Origin: Pseudomonas sp. BGI-2
Lineage (GTDB): Bacteria; Pseudomonadota; Gammaproteobacteria; Pseudomonadales; Pseudomonadaceae
Assembly: GCF_004310295.1 (NCBI RefSeq)
Contig: NZ_SISB01000023.1
Coordinates: 1-64,000, forward strand
Length of the DNA stretch: 64,000 bases
Reading direction: 5' to 3'
The notes under the pieces are model-generated. The model was not told the origin of the DNA. It did not search any database and worked only from the letters and a program-made list of their open reading frames with translations. Made by a program: the position numbers and the translations under genes. Positions 1 to 7,793 of this stretch are shown in pieces (position 1 is the stretch's first letter; each line of letters opens with the position of its first letter).

Positions 1-49
1 GCGTAATCATCGAGTGCTGCGCGAGCATATTCGTAGCCCACAGGTGCAT
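1..49 (-). CDS. Possible 5' end of a gene cut by the window edge
   Basis: On the minus strand an ATG at 49-47 follows a good ribosome binding site (GAGGAAGGAAC just upstream). The frame stays open to the window edge, giving MHLWATNMLAQHSMIT. Sixteen codons are too few to recognise a family, so no function is proposed. It would be divergent from the permease gene. Support is only the ribosome site and open frame. Confidence 0.4.
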   Translation of the reverse strand, partial: MHLWATNMLAQHSMIT

Positions 50-117
50 GTTCCTTCCTCGCCGACAACTGACTTCCAGCGATATCAGTATGGAAGAGAA
101 AGGAACGGACTACCTAT

Positions 118-199
118 ATCGCGAGCAGGCTCGCTCCCACAGGGATAGTGCAAGCCTCAGGTTCCACGTCGTACCTATGGGAGTGAGCCTGCTCGCGAT
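118..199. repeat. REP-type inverted repeat pair (GAGCCTGCTCGCGAT family)
   Basis: Arms at 118-140 and 179-199 are near-perfect reverse complements around a loop of about 38 nt. It belongs to the same family as the element at 14141-14240. It lies in the non-coding stretch upstream of the permease. Paired REPs like this are common extragenic elements in fluorescent pseudomonads. Confidence 0.9.
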
Positions 200-326
200 G
201 GCCGCGCCACAAATTTAACTTTTTCACCCGCAATGGATCGCACGGATTTGGCCAGGACAGCCGGGCTGTTGTTTTCGTCTTCCGTCATTGCCCACAACCA
301 CAACAAAGGCAACAGGAGCATTTTTC

Positions 327-1793
327 ATGAGTTCATCGAACGCCGGGCAAAACGCCGGGCAACTGGAAACCCGCGGCATCGAACCGGTGCCGGAAGCGGA
401 GTGCAACGGTCATCCGCTGCAACTGTTCTGGGTCTGGTTCGCGGCCAACATTTCCATCCTCGGCCTGCCGCTGGGTGCCACGCTGGTGGCGTTTCGCGGG
501 TTGGCGATCTGGCAGGCAATCATCGTCGCGATCCTCGGCGCCGCGGGTTCCTTCGCGGTGGTCGGGATCATCTCCATCGCCGGTCGCCGTGGTCGGGCGC
601 CAAGCCTGACACTGTCGCGAGCGATCTTCGGTGTGCGCGGCAACATCGGCCCGACCCTGGTCTCGCTGATGTCGCGGCTGGGCTGGGAAACCGTCAACAC
701 TACCACCGCCGCCTTCGTGCTGCTGTCGCTGTGCTCAATCCTGTTCGGTTCGCCGGTGGAAGCGAAAAGCGCGCCGGTATTGACCCTGATCTTCATCGCG
801 ATTTTCGTGCTGCTGACCTTGTCGGTGTCCGGCCTCGGTCACGCCACATTGCTGGTGATCCAGAAGTGGGCGACTTACGTGTTCGGTGCGCTGAACATTC
901 TGGTCGGCGGCTTCCTCTGCGCCACCATCGACTGGAACGCGGTGTTCAACGCCACGCCCGCGCCGCTGAGCGCGATGATTATCGGCGTCGGCACCATGGC
1001 CGCCGGCACCGGGATCGGCTGGGCCAACGCGGGTGCCGACATGTCGCGCTATCAGCACCGCAGCGTCAAAGCCGTGCGTCTGGTGGCATCGGCGGCATTC
1101 GGTGCGGGGATTCCGCTGGTGCTGCTGATCACCCTCGGCGGCTTGTTGTCGGTGGGCAACAACGAACTGGCGTCGGCCACTGACCCGATCATCGCGATCC
1201 GCGACATGCTGCCGACCTGGATGGCCGTGCCGTACCTGATCACCGCGTTCGGCGGGTTGCTGCTGTCGAACAACCTGTCGGTGTATTCCGCCGGTTTGAC
1301 CACGCTGACCCTCGGCCTCAAGGTCAAGCGCGTCTATGCCGTGGTGGTCGACATCGTCGCGATCTTCGCCGGTTCGATTTATTTCATGCTGATCGCCGAC
1401 AGTTTCTACGGCCCGTTCATTACCTTCATTTCGCTGCTGGCGGTGCCGATCACGGCGTGGGTCGGGATCTTCGTCGTTGACCTGATTCATCGTCATTACT
1501 ACAGCCCCAAAGACTTGCTGGATGTCAGTCCGAGCAGCGCCTACTGGTACAACGGCGGTATCGAGTGGCGTGCGTTTGGTGCGTGGGCGCTGGCGATCGT
1601 GCTGGGCTTCAGCTTCACCACCATTGGCACCACCGAACAAAACGTCTGGTTCCGCGGTTTCCTGTCTGATTCTTGGCTGGGTCACAACGGCCTCGGCTGG
1701 ATCGTGACGTTCCTGGTGGCCGGCGGGATCTATTGGGTACTCGGTGGGGCCAAGGATCGTCGCGCCGCAATCACCGAGAACGCTCATGCTTAG
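327..1793 (+). CDS. NCS1-family purine/cytosine-type permease
   Basis: Protein of 488 residues, an inner-membrane transporter of the nucleobase:cation symporter-1 type, with about 12 hydrophobic segments. The Gly-rich stretch GTMAAGTGIGWANAGAD and the helix-rich layout match bacterial cytosine/purine permeases. The ATG at 327 is chosen because AGGAG (314-318) lies 8 nt upstream; an upstream in-frame ATG at 288 has no such site. A PfkB-family kinase follows 144 bp downstream on the same strand, so the pair probably imports and phosphorylates a nucleoside or related compound. That pairing is an inference from neighbourhood; the substrate cannot be read from sequence. Confidence 0.88.
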   Translation: MSSSNAGQNAGQLETRGIEPVPEAECNGHPLQLFWVWFAANISILGLPLGATLVAFRGLAIWQAIIVAILGAAGSFAVVGIISIAGRRGRAPSLTLSRAIFGVRGNIGPTLVSLMSRLGWETVNTTTAAFVLLSLCSILFGSPVEAKSAPVLTLIFIAIFVLLTLSVSGLGHATLLVIQKWATYVFGALNILVGGFLCATIDWNAVFNATPAPLSAMIIGVGTMAAGTGIGWANAGADMSRYQHRSVKAVRLVASAAFGAGIPLVLLITLGGLLSVGNNELASATDPIIAIRDMLPTWMAVPYLITAFGGLLLSNNLSVYSAGLTTLTLGLKVKRVYAVVVDIVAIFAGSIYFMLIADSFYGPFITFISLLAVPITAWVGIFVVDLIHRHYYSPKDLLDVSPSSAYWYNGGIEWRAFGAWALAIVLGFSFTTIGTTEQNVWFRGFLSDSWLGHNGLGWIVTFLVAGGIYWVLGGAKDRRAAITENAHA

Positions 1794-1952
1794 GTGCCCA
1801 GTCTCACAAGTACTGTTCCTTTTTGACGGTGTTTGTTGTCGCCATGCTGCGTTGCCGCTCCTCGCCATAGCGAGCTATGACTCGTCGCGGCGCCTTGCCT
1901 GACGGCAACAACCACTCGCCAAAAGAGGAACGTATTTGTGAGACAGGGCACC
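1793..1952. repeat. 160-bp imperfect palindrome over the kinase start
   Basis: The sequence from the permease stop codon to codon 5 of the next gene is an imperfect palindrome centred exactly between 1872 and 1873, inside CATAGC-GA-GCTATG (1866-1879). The outer 20 nt pair at about 85-90%, for example GGTGCCC at 1793-1799 with GGGCACC at 1946-1952. The ribosome binding site of the kinase gene (AGAGGAA, 1924-1930) lies in the right arm opposite a TTCC-T-rich stretch (1817-1825) of the left arm. In RNA it could fold and hide the start. Confidence 0.8.
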
Positions 1953-2876
1953 AGGTTGCTGCACACCGGCCAGGTCATTATCGACCTGGTCATGGCCGTG
2001 GATAAATTGCCTCAACCGGGCGGCGACGTGCTGGCGCAGTCCGCCCGTTTCGAAGCCGGCGGCGGTTTTAACGTGATGGCCGCCGCTGCGCGTAACGGGC
2101 TGCCGGTAGTCTATCTCGGCCGTCACGGCACCGGTCGTTTCGGCGACCTGGCCCGTGAGGCGATGAAGGCTGAAGGCATTCGGATCGGCATCGCACACAA
2201 GGCCGAACGGGATACCGGGTTGTGCGTTGCGGTAACCGATGCGTCGGCCGAGCGCAGTTTCATTTCCTACATCGGCGCCGAGGGCGAATTGACGGCCGAG
2301 GACCTGGCGAGCGTGCCAGCCGAGGCGGGCGACTACGTTTACGTCAGCGGCTACAGCCTGCTGCACGCCGGCAAGGCCCAGGCGCTGGTGGAGTGGGTGC
2401 TGGGTTTGCCGAAAGCGGTCAACGTGGTGTTCGATCCGGGACCGTTGGTGGATTCGCCGGATCAGCCACTGATGCAGGCGTTGCTACCGCGCATTGATCT
2501 GTGGACCAGCAACAGCGTTGAGGCGCTACGATTTACCGGGGCGTCGGACATTGCCGAGGCGCTGGACCGGCTGACCGATCATCTGCCGACCGAAGTGTTG
2601 ATGGTGGTGCGCGATGGCCCGCAAGGGTGCTGGATCAGCCAGCGCGGCGACCGACAGCATGTGCCCGGTTTCAAGGTTGAAGCGGTGGACAGCAATGGTG
2701 CCGGCGATGCGCATGCCGGAGTGTTTCTGGCCGGGTTGGCGCAGGGGTTGTCGGCGGGTGAGGCGGCGCGGCGGGCGAATGCGGCTGCGGCGCTGGCGGT
2801 CACTCGGTGGGGGCCGGCGACTTCGCCTGGGGTGGATGAGGTGGATGAGTTGATCAGGAAGACATCTAGCGTCTGA
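1938..2876 (+). CDS. PfkB/ribokinase-family carbohydrate or nucleoside kinase
   Basis: Protein of 312 residues, the usual size for PfkB/ribokinase enzymes, which phosphorylate sugars or nucleosides with ATP in the cytosol. The N-terminal substrate region has the di-glycine run AGGGFNVMAAAARNG (about residues 37-51). The C-terminal PfkB signature DSNGAGDAHAG (near residue 250) carries the catalytic Asp and anion hole. Start is GTG at 1938, 7 nt after AGAGGAA. The first five residues (MRQGT) are encoded inside a palindromic repeat and the conserved fold begins at RLLHTGQV, so the repeat may have supplied the present start. It probably forms an operon with the upstream permease. Confidence 0.88.
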   Translation: MRQGTRLLHTGQVIIDLVMAVDKLPQPGGDVLAQSARFEAGGGFNVMAAAARNGLPVVYLGRHGTGRFGDLAREAMKAEGIRIGIAHKAERDTGLCVAVTDASAERSFISYIGAEGELTAEDLASVPAEAGDYVYVSGYSLLHAGKAQALVEWVLGLPKAVNVVFDPGPLVDSPDQPLMQALLPRIDLWTSNSVEALRFTGASDIAEALDRLTDHLPTEVLMVVRDGPQGCWISQRGDRQHVPGFKVEAVDSNGAGDAHAGVFLAGLAQGLSAGEAARRANAAAALAVTRWGPATSPGVDEVDELIRKTSSV

Positions 2877-2884
2877 GCTGCCGT

Positions 2885-2961
2885 CTTCGCGAGCAAGCCC
2901 GCTCCCACAGGGGATTTGTGAACGACACATATCCCCTGTGGGAGCGGGCTTGCTCGCGAAG
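2885..2961. repeat. REP pair, GGGCTTGCTCGCGAA family
   Basis: Arms 2885-2915 and 2931-2961 are perfect or near-perfect reverse complements of about 31 nt with a 15-nt loop. It starts 9 bp after the kinase stop and lies between convergent genes, so its transcript would form a long stable hairpin that may act in 3'-end formation. Confidence 0.92.
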
Positions 2962-3063
2962 GGGCCACTAAATTCACTAGAGATCCTGAACGGATTTCTC
3001 CGGCAGCTTTTATAGACGCTCAAACGGTCGCAGCCGCGCACGACTGCGACCTGATTCATCTTG

Positions 3064-3318
3064 TTAAACGTCCAGCTTTCGCGCGGCCTCGACCCCTGCC
3101 GCGCTGAGTTTGATCGGCAGTTGCAGCGAGTGTTCGCCGGCCTCGTTACAGGTCACATGCCCGTGCTGAATCAGTCCGCGATCCTGCAGCGTGGCGAGGG
3201 TGCTGGCCACGACTTTCTCCCCCCGGTAATTGTCCAGGACCTCTTTGCCCAAGCCATTTGGATGAGCGTGCAGCAGACGGGTCAGGACTTCTTTCTCAAG
3301 GTTTTTATCGACGTTCAT
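3064..3318 (-). CDS. Small conserved hypothetical protein, possible winged-helix type
   Basis: Protein of 84 residues, soluble, with no signal peptide. Start ATG at 3318 is preceded by AGAGGTAACC, a good ribosome site; a longer frame to 3399 lacks one. The sequence has a helix-rich N-terminus and a stretch reading KEVLDNYRGEKVVASTLATL then QDRGLIQHGHV, a pattern typical of small winged-helix DNA-binding folds (helix, helix, then short strands), but this is only a resemblance. I do not recognise a named family. It follows the next minus-strand gene by 46 bp and may be cotranscribed with it. Confidence 0.7.
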   Translation of the reverse strand: MNVDKNLEKEVLTRLLHAHPNGLGKEVLDNYRGEKVVASTLATLQDRGLIQHGHVTCNEAGEHSLQLPIKLSAAGVEAARKLDV

Positions 3319-3364
3319 GGTTACCTCTTCATGGATGTGGATAGGTGCAACTCGCGTGGGCGAA

Positions 3365-3703
3365 CTATTGGCTGGCACCGCCTTCGGAACCCGAGCCACC
3401 GGTGGTGGTTTTCGAGCCCATGCCGGCGCCGGCGTTATCGGGTGTCTGGGTGTCCGGCAGGTTCATTCCACCTTGACGGCCCGCGTCGTTGCCCTGAGTC
3501 CGTGGGTCGGTGCCCGTGGACGCAGGCACGCTGCTGTCAACGCCCGTGCCATTGGTGTTCATGCCGGGCGAGCCTTGGGTGGTCGGGGATTTTGGACCTT
3601 CGACCGGGTTGGTCGGGCCGGTACCGGTGGTGGAGGTCGCCGCGAAAGCGGCAGAGGACAACAGCGTGGCGAGAGCGAGGGCAGTCAAGCGGGACGTGAT
3701 CAT
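3365..3703 (-). CDS. Secreted Gly/Thr/Ser-rich low-complexity protein
   Basis: Protein of 112 residues. Residues 1-21 form a clear Sec signal peptide (MITSRL, hydrophobic core, cleavage near AFA-A). The mature part is disordered, rich in Gly, Thr, Pro, Ser and Asn, with no Cys. Start ATG at 3703 follows GGAG by 8 nt; an ATG 18 nt upstream is a worse choice. Probably periplasmic or secreted; function unknown. Genes like it are common small Pseudomonas exported proteins of unknown role. Confidence 0.72.
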   Translation of the reverse strand: MITSRLTALALATLLSSAAFAATSTTGTGPTNPVEGPKSPTTQGSPGMNTNGTGVDSSVPASTGTDPRTQGNDAGRQGGMNLPDTQTPDNAGAGMGSKTTTGGSGSEGGASQ

Positions 3704-3787
3704 GGTGTCGTCTCCATTCAATTAGAGTCCTTACCTGATGTTGGTCCGCCCCCGATTTGGATTGGTGCCTGATGAACGACGAACGGT

Positions 3788-4993
3788 CTAGGCCTGTTGC
3801 AACGACCTGGCGTCGACGACCCGGCGCCAGATCAATCGGCCCACGGTGATCAGCCAGTTCAACAGCGCTACGGCGAGAACGGTGAGCAGAAGTGTCGTCA
3901 TCCCGTGTTCGACGATGATCTTCCCGGCCAGCAACGGAAAACCGAACACGCCGATGAAGTACGACAAGCTGAACAGCAACAACGATTGCGAGGTAGTGCC
4001 GTGCGGCGCTTCGTTCGCCGCCAGTCCATTGATCACCGAATACGTCAGCCCGTAACCGACCCCGAGCATCATCGCCGCCAGCACGTAGCTGAACCCGTTG
4101 TCGACCACGAAACCGAACAGCACAATCGAGCCCATCATCAGCGCCGACAGCAGGCAGGATGCGCGGAACGGATCGCGCTTGACCACGAAGCCGGCAATCA
4201 ACATTCGGCTGCTGATCGCCGCGCCCATGAAGCCGAAAAAGAACAGTGAGTAGTCCAGTGAGCGAGACGCCGCGTAACTGGTTTGAAAGCTCGACAGGCC
4301 GCCGAATACGCACCCGCCGAGGCCGACCATGACGATCGGGAACAGCGCTTTGGACGACAGCACCTGAGCGGTGGCGCGCCAGGAAATGCGCGCGACTGTG
4401 GTGGTGGGCGAGGGCGCTTTTTTCAGCTGCGAATCCAGCCGCCAAAACAGCAACACGCCGATCAGACTGGCCAGCGCCGCGAGGTAAAACGCGGTGGTCA
4501 CCGGATAGCCCAGCGCACTGGCCGCGCGGCCCAACAATGGCCCGGTGCCGATCCCGGTCATCATGCTGCCGGACAGCAGCGCGAAGTACTTGGCGCGTTG
4601 CGCGGGCGTTACCAGACTCGCGACGATAATCGGCCCCAAGGTGTAAAACACCCCCCAACCCAGGCCCAGCAGCAGTCCGAAAAACAGCAACAGATTGCCG
4701 AATCCCGGCGTCAGCGCGAAGCCCAGGCTGGCCGCCACCAACAGTAGACCAAACAGTGCAATCGAACGCGCCGCGCCGAGCAGATCGGACAGGTGTCCGG
4801 AGACAATCACCGCCGCAAACGTACTGAGCATCGCCGCTGAAATCACGCTGCCGGCATCGTGTTCGTTGCCGCCCCGTGAACCGATCAGCAGCGACAACAA
4901 AAACGTTGAGCCGTAGGACAGCGACAGCAAATAACTGGCGAGGCAAAACAGGCCGAACAACCTGCTTGAGACGTGGGGCGTTGCGGTAGACAT
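3788..4993 (-). CDS. MFS transporter
   Basis: Protein of 401 residues with about 12 membrane segments in two six-helix halves, the usual size for major facilitator exporters or importers. The loop between helices 2 and 3 has GHLSDLLGAAR, a version of the MFS motif A (G-x3-D-x2-G). The central loop holds DSQLKKAPSPTTT. Start ATG at 4993 follows AAGGAA by 7 nt. It sits 112 bp after an HD-domain gene on the same strand. Substrate is unknown; it could export sugars or drugs. Confidence 0.88.
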   Translation of the reverse strand: MSTATPHVSSRLFGLFCLASYLLSLSYGSTFLLSLLIGSRGGNEHDAGSVISAAMLSTFAAVIVSGHLSDLLGAARSIALFGLLLVAASLGFALTPGFGNLLLFFGLLLGLGWGVFYTLGPIIVASLVTPAQRAKYFALLSGSMMTGIGTGPLLGRAASALGYPVTTAFYLAALASLIGVLLFWRLDSQLKKAPSPTTTVARISWRATAQVLSSKALFPIVMVGLGGCVFGGLSSFQTSYAASRSLDYSLFFFGFMGAAISSRMLIAGFVVKRDPFRASCLLSALMMGSIVLFGFVVDNGFSYVLAAMMLGVGYGLTYSVINGLAANEAPHGTTSQSLLLFSLSYFIGVFGFPLLAGKIIVEHGMTTLLLTVLAVALLNWLITVGRLIWRRVVDARSLQQA

Positions 4994-5105
4994 GACGCGG
5001 TTCCTTGACCCGAAAAAGTCGCTATCCGTCTATCTACCATGCGAGTCGTCAACGTTAGGTCCGAGGTTATCGATGCCAGGGTTACCGCCGGCCGGAGTAA
5101 TGGGG

Positions 5106-5759
5106 TCAGCTGATGCCGATTTCTTCCTTGAACAGCTCCATGAAACCCTTCAAACGCTCATGCCTGATCCGCGCCAGTCGTTGGCCGGTTGGCGTCTGGA
5201 AACCGTCCGCCAGGTGCAGCAGCTTGGTCTGAAAGTGATCAAGGCAAAAGCGCTTGTCATCATAGTCCCGCGCTTTCGCTTCCGGGTCTTGCGGGTCGTA
5301 CAGCGCGCTGCCCATGCGTCCTGCGATGTAGAAAGTCCGCGCTACGCCGAGCATGCCGAGAGAGTCGAGACGGTCGGCGTCCTGCATGATCTTAGCTTCG
5401 AGCGAGGTCGGGGTGATGTTGGCGGAAAAACTGTGGGCTTCAGTGGCGTGGGCGACCGCACTGATTTTTGCGCTTGGCCAATCCAAGTCAGCCAACACGG
5501 CAGACGCCTTCTCGGCGGCCAGTCTTGACGCTTGCGAGCGCAACGGCGAATTCTTCTCCACCGCCACGCAATCATGCAAAAGCACCGCCGCCAGCAACAC
5601 TTCAAGATCGCCGCCTTCTACAGCATGAAGTGTGCGCACGTTGTGCCAGACGCGCTGCAAATGCGACAGATCGTGGGCGCCATCTTCCGAGGGTTCCAGT
5701 GCGTGGGGCAGCAGCTCCGCAGCGAGAGTTTGCAGCGGCGCAAAAGCATCAGTAGGCAT
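5106..5759 (-). CDS. HD-domain phosphohydrolase (YedJ-like)
   Basis: Protein of 217 residues, cytosolic. The HD superfamily metal-binding pattern is complete: His in HDLSHLQRVW (about 28-32), the HD pair in AAVLLHDC (about 63), and the distal Asp in QDADRLDSLG (about 128). Length and layout fit the E. coli YedJ group of predicted metal-dependent phosphohydrolases, whose natural substrate is not established. Start ATG at 5759 follows AGGAAG. A 184-bp palindrome separates it from the divergent acetyltransferase gene. Confidence 0.85.
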   Translation of the reverse strand: MPTDAFAPLQTLAAELLPHALEPSEDGAHDLSHLQRVWHNVRTLHAVEGGDLEVLLAAVLLHDCVAVEKNSPLRSQASRLAAEKASAVLADLDWPSAKISAVAHATEAHSFSANITPTSLEAKIMQDADRLDSLGMLGVARTFYIAGRMGSALYDPQDPEAKARDYDDKRFCLDHFQTKLLHLADGFQTPTGQRLARIRHERLKGFMELFKEEIGIS

Positions 5760-5804
5760 AAACTTCCTGTTAAGTGAAAAACGTACTTGTCAGCGACACA
5801 ACCC

Positions 5805-5988
5805 TGTAGCAGCTGGCGAACTGTGGTGAGGGGATTTAGCGAAACGTCGCACCGCCCCGTTCGGCTGCGCAGCAGTCGTCAATCCTGTACACGCGTGTTG
5901 CAAACAAACTGCTGGGGCCGCTTCGCAGCCCAACGGGGCGGTGCGACGTTTCGCTAAATCCCCTCACCACAGTTCGCCCGCTGCTACA
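5805..5988. repeat. Very long palindrome with 57-nt arms
   Basis: The arms 5805-5861 and 5932-5988 are reverse complements at 56 of 57 positions. The 70-nt interior contains CGGCTGCGCAGCAGTCGT and a partner CGCTTCGCAGCC, shared with the elements at 47696-47834 and 56978-57106. The outermost bases (TGTAGCAGC) match the ends of the element at 20350-20449. It lies between divergent genes, so it is not a simple shared terminator. Confidence 0.92.
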
Positions 5989-6080
5989 CATGCTCCATGG
6001 ATCAGCTTTGAATTTCCAGTGTGACGAGCGCCACGCGCCGACTTAGTATGGCGTTTTCAACTTTCGACAAAGGCCCGTCC

Positions 6081-6716
6081 ATGACGATCGACATCCGCCC
6101 GGCGACCCCCAGCGATGCGCCGCAAATCCTCGGGTTCATCACCGAACTGGCCGACTACGAACGTGCCCGTCACGAAGTCATCGCTAGCGTCGCCGACATC
6201 GAACGCAGCCTGTTCAGCGAAGGCGCCACCGCCCACGGCCTGATCTGCCTGCGCGACGGCTTGCCGATCGGCTTCGCGGTGTTCTTCTTCAGCTATTCCA
6301 CCTGGCTCGGCAGCAACTGCCTTTACCTCGAAGACCTCTACATCACCCCCGAACAGCGCGGCGGCGGCGCAGGTAAAACGTTGCTGCGCCACCTGGCGAA
6401 AATCGCCTGCGCCAATGACTGCGGACGCTTCGAGTGGAGCGTGCTGGACTGGAACAAACCGGCGATCGAGTTTTATAAATCCTTGGGTGCGCAGCCCCAG
6501 GAGGAGTGGGTTCGGTACCGGACGGAGTACACCCTTATACGAGGCGATGGTCGTCGCGAACCCGGTATCTCTGCCAAAAATGGTGATACCCACCGCGCGG
6601 GCTCACTGGAGTGCGAGACGCTGGGGATTGAAGCCGGGGAGGGGGGCGGTGCCAGAGAGCGGTGGACGCCGCAAGTTGATATGTCCCAATATGTGGGAGA
6701 TCAAATTACATATTGA
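6081..6716 (+). CDS. GNAT-family N-acetyltransferase with unusual C-terminal extension
   Basis: Protein of 211 residues from ATG 6081 (MTIDIRPATPSDA). Residues 1-150 form a GNAT fold: acetyl-CoA binding motif ITPEQRGGGAGKTLL (about 94-108) and the late motif WNKPAIEFYKSLGAQP (about 130-145). Such enzymes transfer acetyl from acetyl-CoA to amines. Relatives normally end soon after the motif EWVRYR, near 160 residues. Here about 60 more residues follow, Gly/Arg/Glu-rich and without a recognisable fold, and the stop codon (6714-6716) lies inside the dgo operator/promoter. The gene end has probably been remodelled by a frameshift or deletion. Confidence 0.8.
   Translation: MTIDIRPATPSDAPQILGFITELADYERARHEVIASVADIERSLFSEGATAHGLICLRDGLPIGFAVFFFSYSTWLGSNCLYLEDLYITPEQRGGGAGKTLLRHLAKIACANDCGRFEWSVLDWNKPAIEFYKSLGAQPQEEWVRYRTEYTLIRGDGRREPGISAKNGDTHRAGSLECETLGIEAGEGGGARERWTPQVDMSQYVGDQITY
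6684..6715. promoter_or_regulatory. Palindromic operator upstream of dgo operon
   Basis: Two overlapping palindromes: TCCCA-ATATG-TGGGA (6684-6698) and CAATATGT (6687-6694) with ACATATTG (6708-6715), both perfect. The second overlaps the likely -35 box. The 5-5-5 form of the first resembles IclR-family operators, and an iclR-type gene closes the operon; binding is inferred. Confidence 0.6.
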
Positions 6717-6742
6717 GATCTTTCCTGTAAAAGGTCTATAGT
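6713..6742 (+). promoter_or_regulatory. Likely sigma70 promoter of the dgo operon
   Basis: TTGAGA (6713-6718) and TATAGT (6737-6742) with an 18-nt spacer, 39 bp upstream of dgoK. The -35 box overlaps the right arm of the palindrome, the usual layout for repression. Confidence 0.6.
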
Positions 6743-6781
6743 CCAGCTCACTCACTGCCAATAAACAGAACAGGTGAAGCG

Positions 6782-7774
6782 ATGCTGGCGCAATTGATCG
6801 CGCTCGATTGGGGGACGACCTCATTACGTGCTTACAAACTCGCCGCGGGTGGCCAGGTGCTGGAACAGCGTTCACTGTCGTCCGGGATCATGCAGTTGCC
6901 CCGGACGCCGCGAATCATCAACGGTCAGGAATGCGCAGACGGTTTTGAACTGGCGTTCGATGAGGCGTGCGGTGACTGGCTCGACGCGCAGCCGGATTTG
7001 CCGGTGATTGCCTGTGGCATGGTCGGCAGCGCCCAGGGCTGGCGCGAAGCGGCTTACTGCGACACGCCGGCCAACGTCGCCAATCTCGGAACTTCCCTAC
7101 AAACCATTCGCAGTCTTCGCGGTGTCGATGTGCACATCGTGCCGGGTGTGATTCAGCGTTCGCGCTTGCCAAACGTGATGCGCGGCGAAGAAACCCAGGT
7201 GCTGGGAGTCTTGCAAAGTCTACCGATCGAGCAGGGCCGTGATCTGTTGATCGGCCTGCCGGGCAGCCATTCGAAATGGGTGGAAGTGGCCGGCGGTTGC
7301 ATCGTGCATTTCGATACTTTCATGACCGGCGAGATCTTCGCCGTGCTCAGCGAACACAGCATTCTGGGGCGCACCCAGCAAAAGGGCGCGTCCTTCGATG
7401 GCCAAGCCTTTGATCGTGGCGTGCAGGTGGCGCTGTCGACGGAGGGCGAGATCGGGCCGCTGTCGACGTTGTTCAGCGCCCGCAGCCTCGGGTTGACCGG
7501 CGAACTCAGTGCGACCGCACAACCGGATTATTTATCCGGCCTGCTGATCGGCCATGAGCTGTCAGCGCTGGCGAATGTTCAGCGACGCCGACGCAACAGC
7601 GTTCATCTGCCGTCGATCATCCTCATAGGCAACTCCCAACTCTGTACCCGCTACAGCCGGGCCCTCGACGCCTGCGGTTTTGCCCGCGTGACCCTGGCCG
7701 AACAAGCCACCGAACGCGGGTTGTGGCAGTTGGCGGTTGCGGCCGGACTGATCGCCGCACACCCACCCCGTTAA
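6782..7774 (+). CDS. dgoK: 2-dehydro-3-deoxygalactonokinase
   Basis: Protein of 330 residues. It phosphorylates 2-keto-3-deoxygalactonate with ATP, step 2 of the De Ley-Doudoroff (D-galactonate) route, in the cytosol. The N-terminal LIALDWGTTSLRAY (about 5-18) is the phosphate-binding start of the ASKHA kinase fold used by DgoK. GLPGSHSKWVEV (about 157-168) is a conserved DgoK stretch. It begins the operon and is followed after 19 bp by dgoA, which confirms the assignment. ATG at 6782 follows ACAGGTGAAGCG. Confidence 0.95.
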   Translation: MLAQLIALDWGTTSLRAYKLAAGGQVLEQRSLSSGIMQLPRTPRIINGQECADGFELAFDEACGDWLDAQPDLPVIACGMVGSAQGWREAAYCDTPANVANLGTSLQTIRSLRGVDVHIVPGVIQRSRLPNVMRGEETQVLGVLQSLPIEQGRDLLIGLPGSHSKWVEVAGGCIVHFDTFMTGEIFAVLSEHSILGRTQQKGASFDGQAFDRGVQVALSTEGEIGPLSTLFSARSLGLTGELSATAQPDYLSGLLIGHELSALANVQRRRRNSVHLPSIILIGNSQLCTRYSRALDACGFARVTLAEQATERGLWQLAVAAGLIAAHPPR

Positions 7775-7793
7775 ACCTGACTGGAGGTCTGAC

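Noticed and set aside
233..1183. Long plus-strand frame of 316 codons
   Set aside because: Out-of-frame shadow of the permease; Arg/His/Gly-rich translation with no domain and no ribosome site.
735..1868. Minus-strand frame of 377 codons
   Set aside because: Antisense shadow of the permease, with composition typical of high-G+C shadow frames.
3537..4946. Minus-strand frame of 469 codons
   Set aside because: Runs out of frame through the MFS gene; Arg/Ala-rich with no family features.
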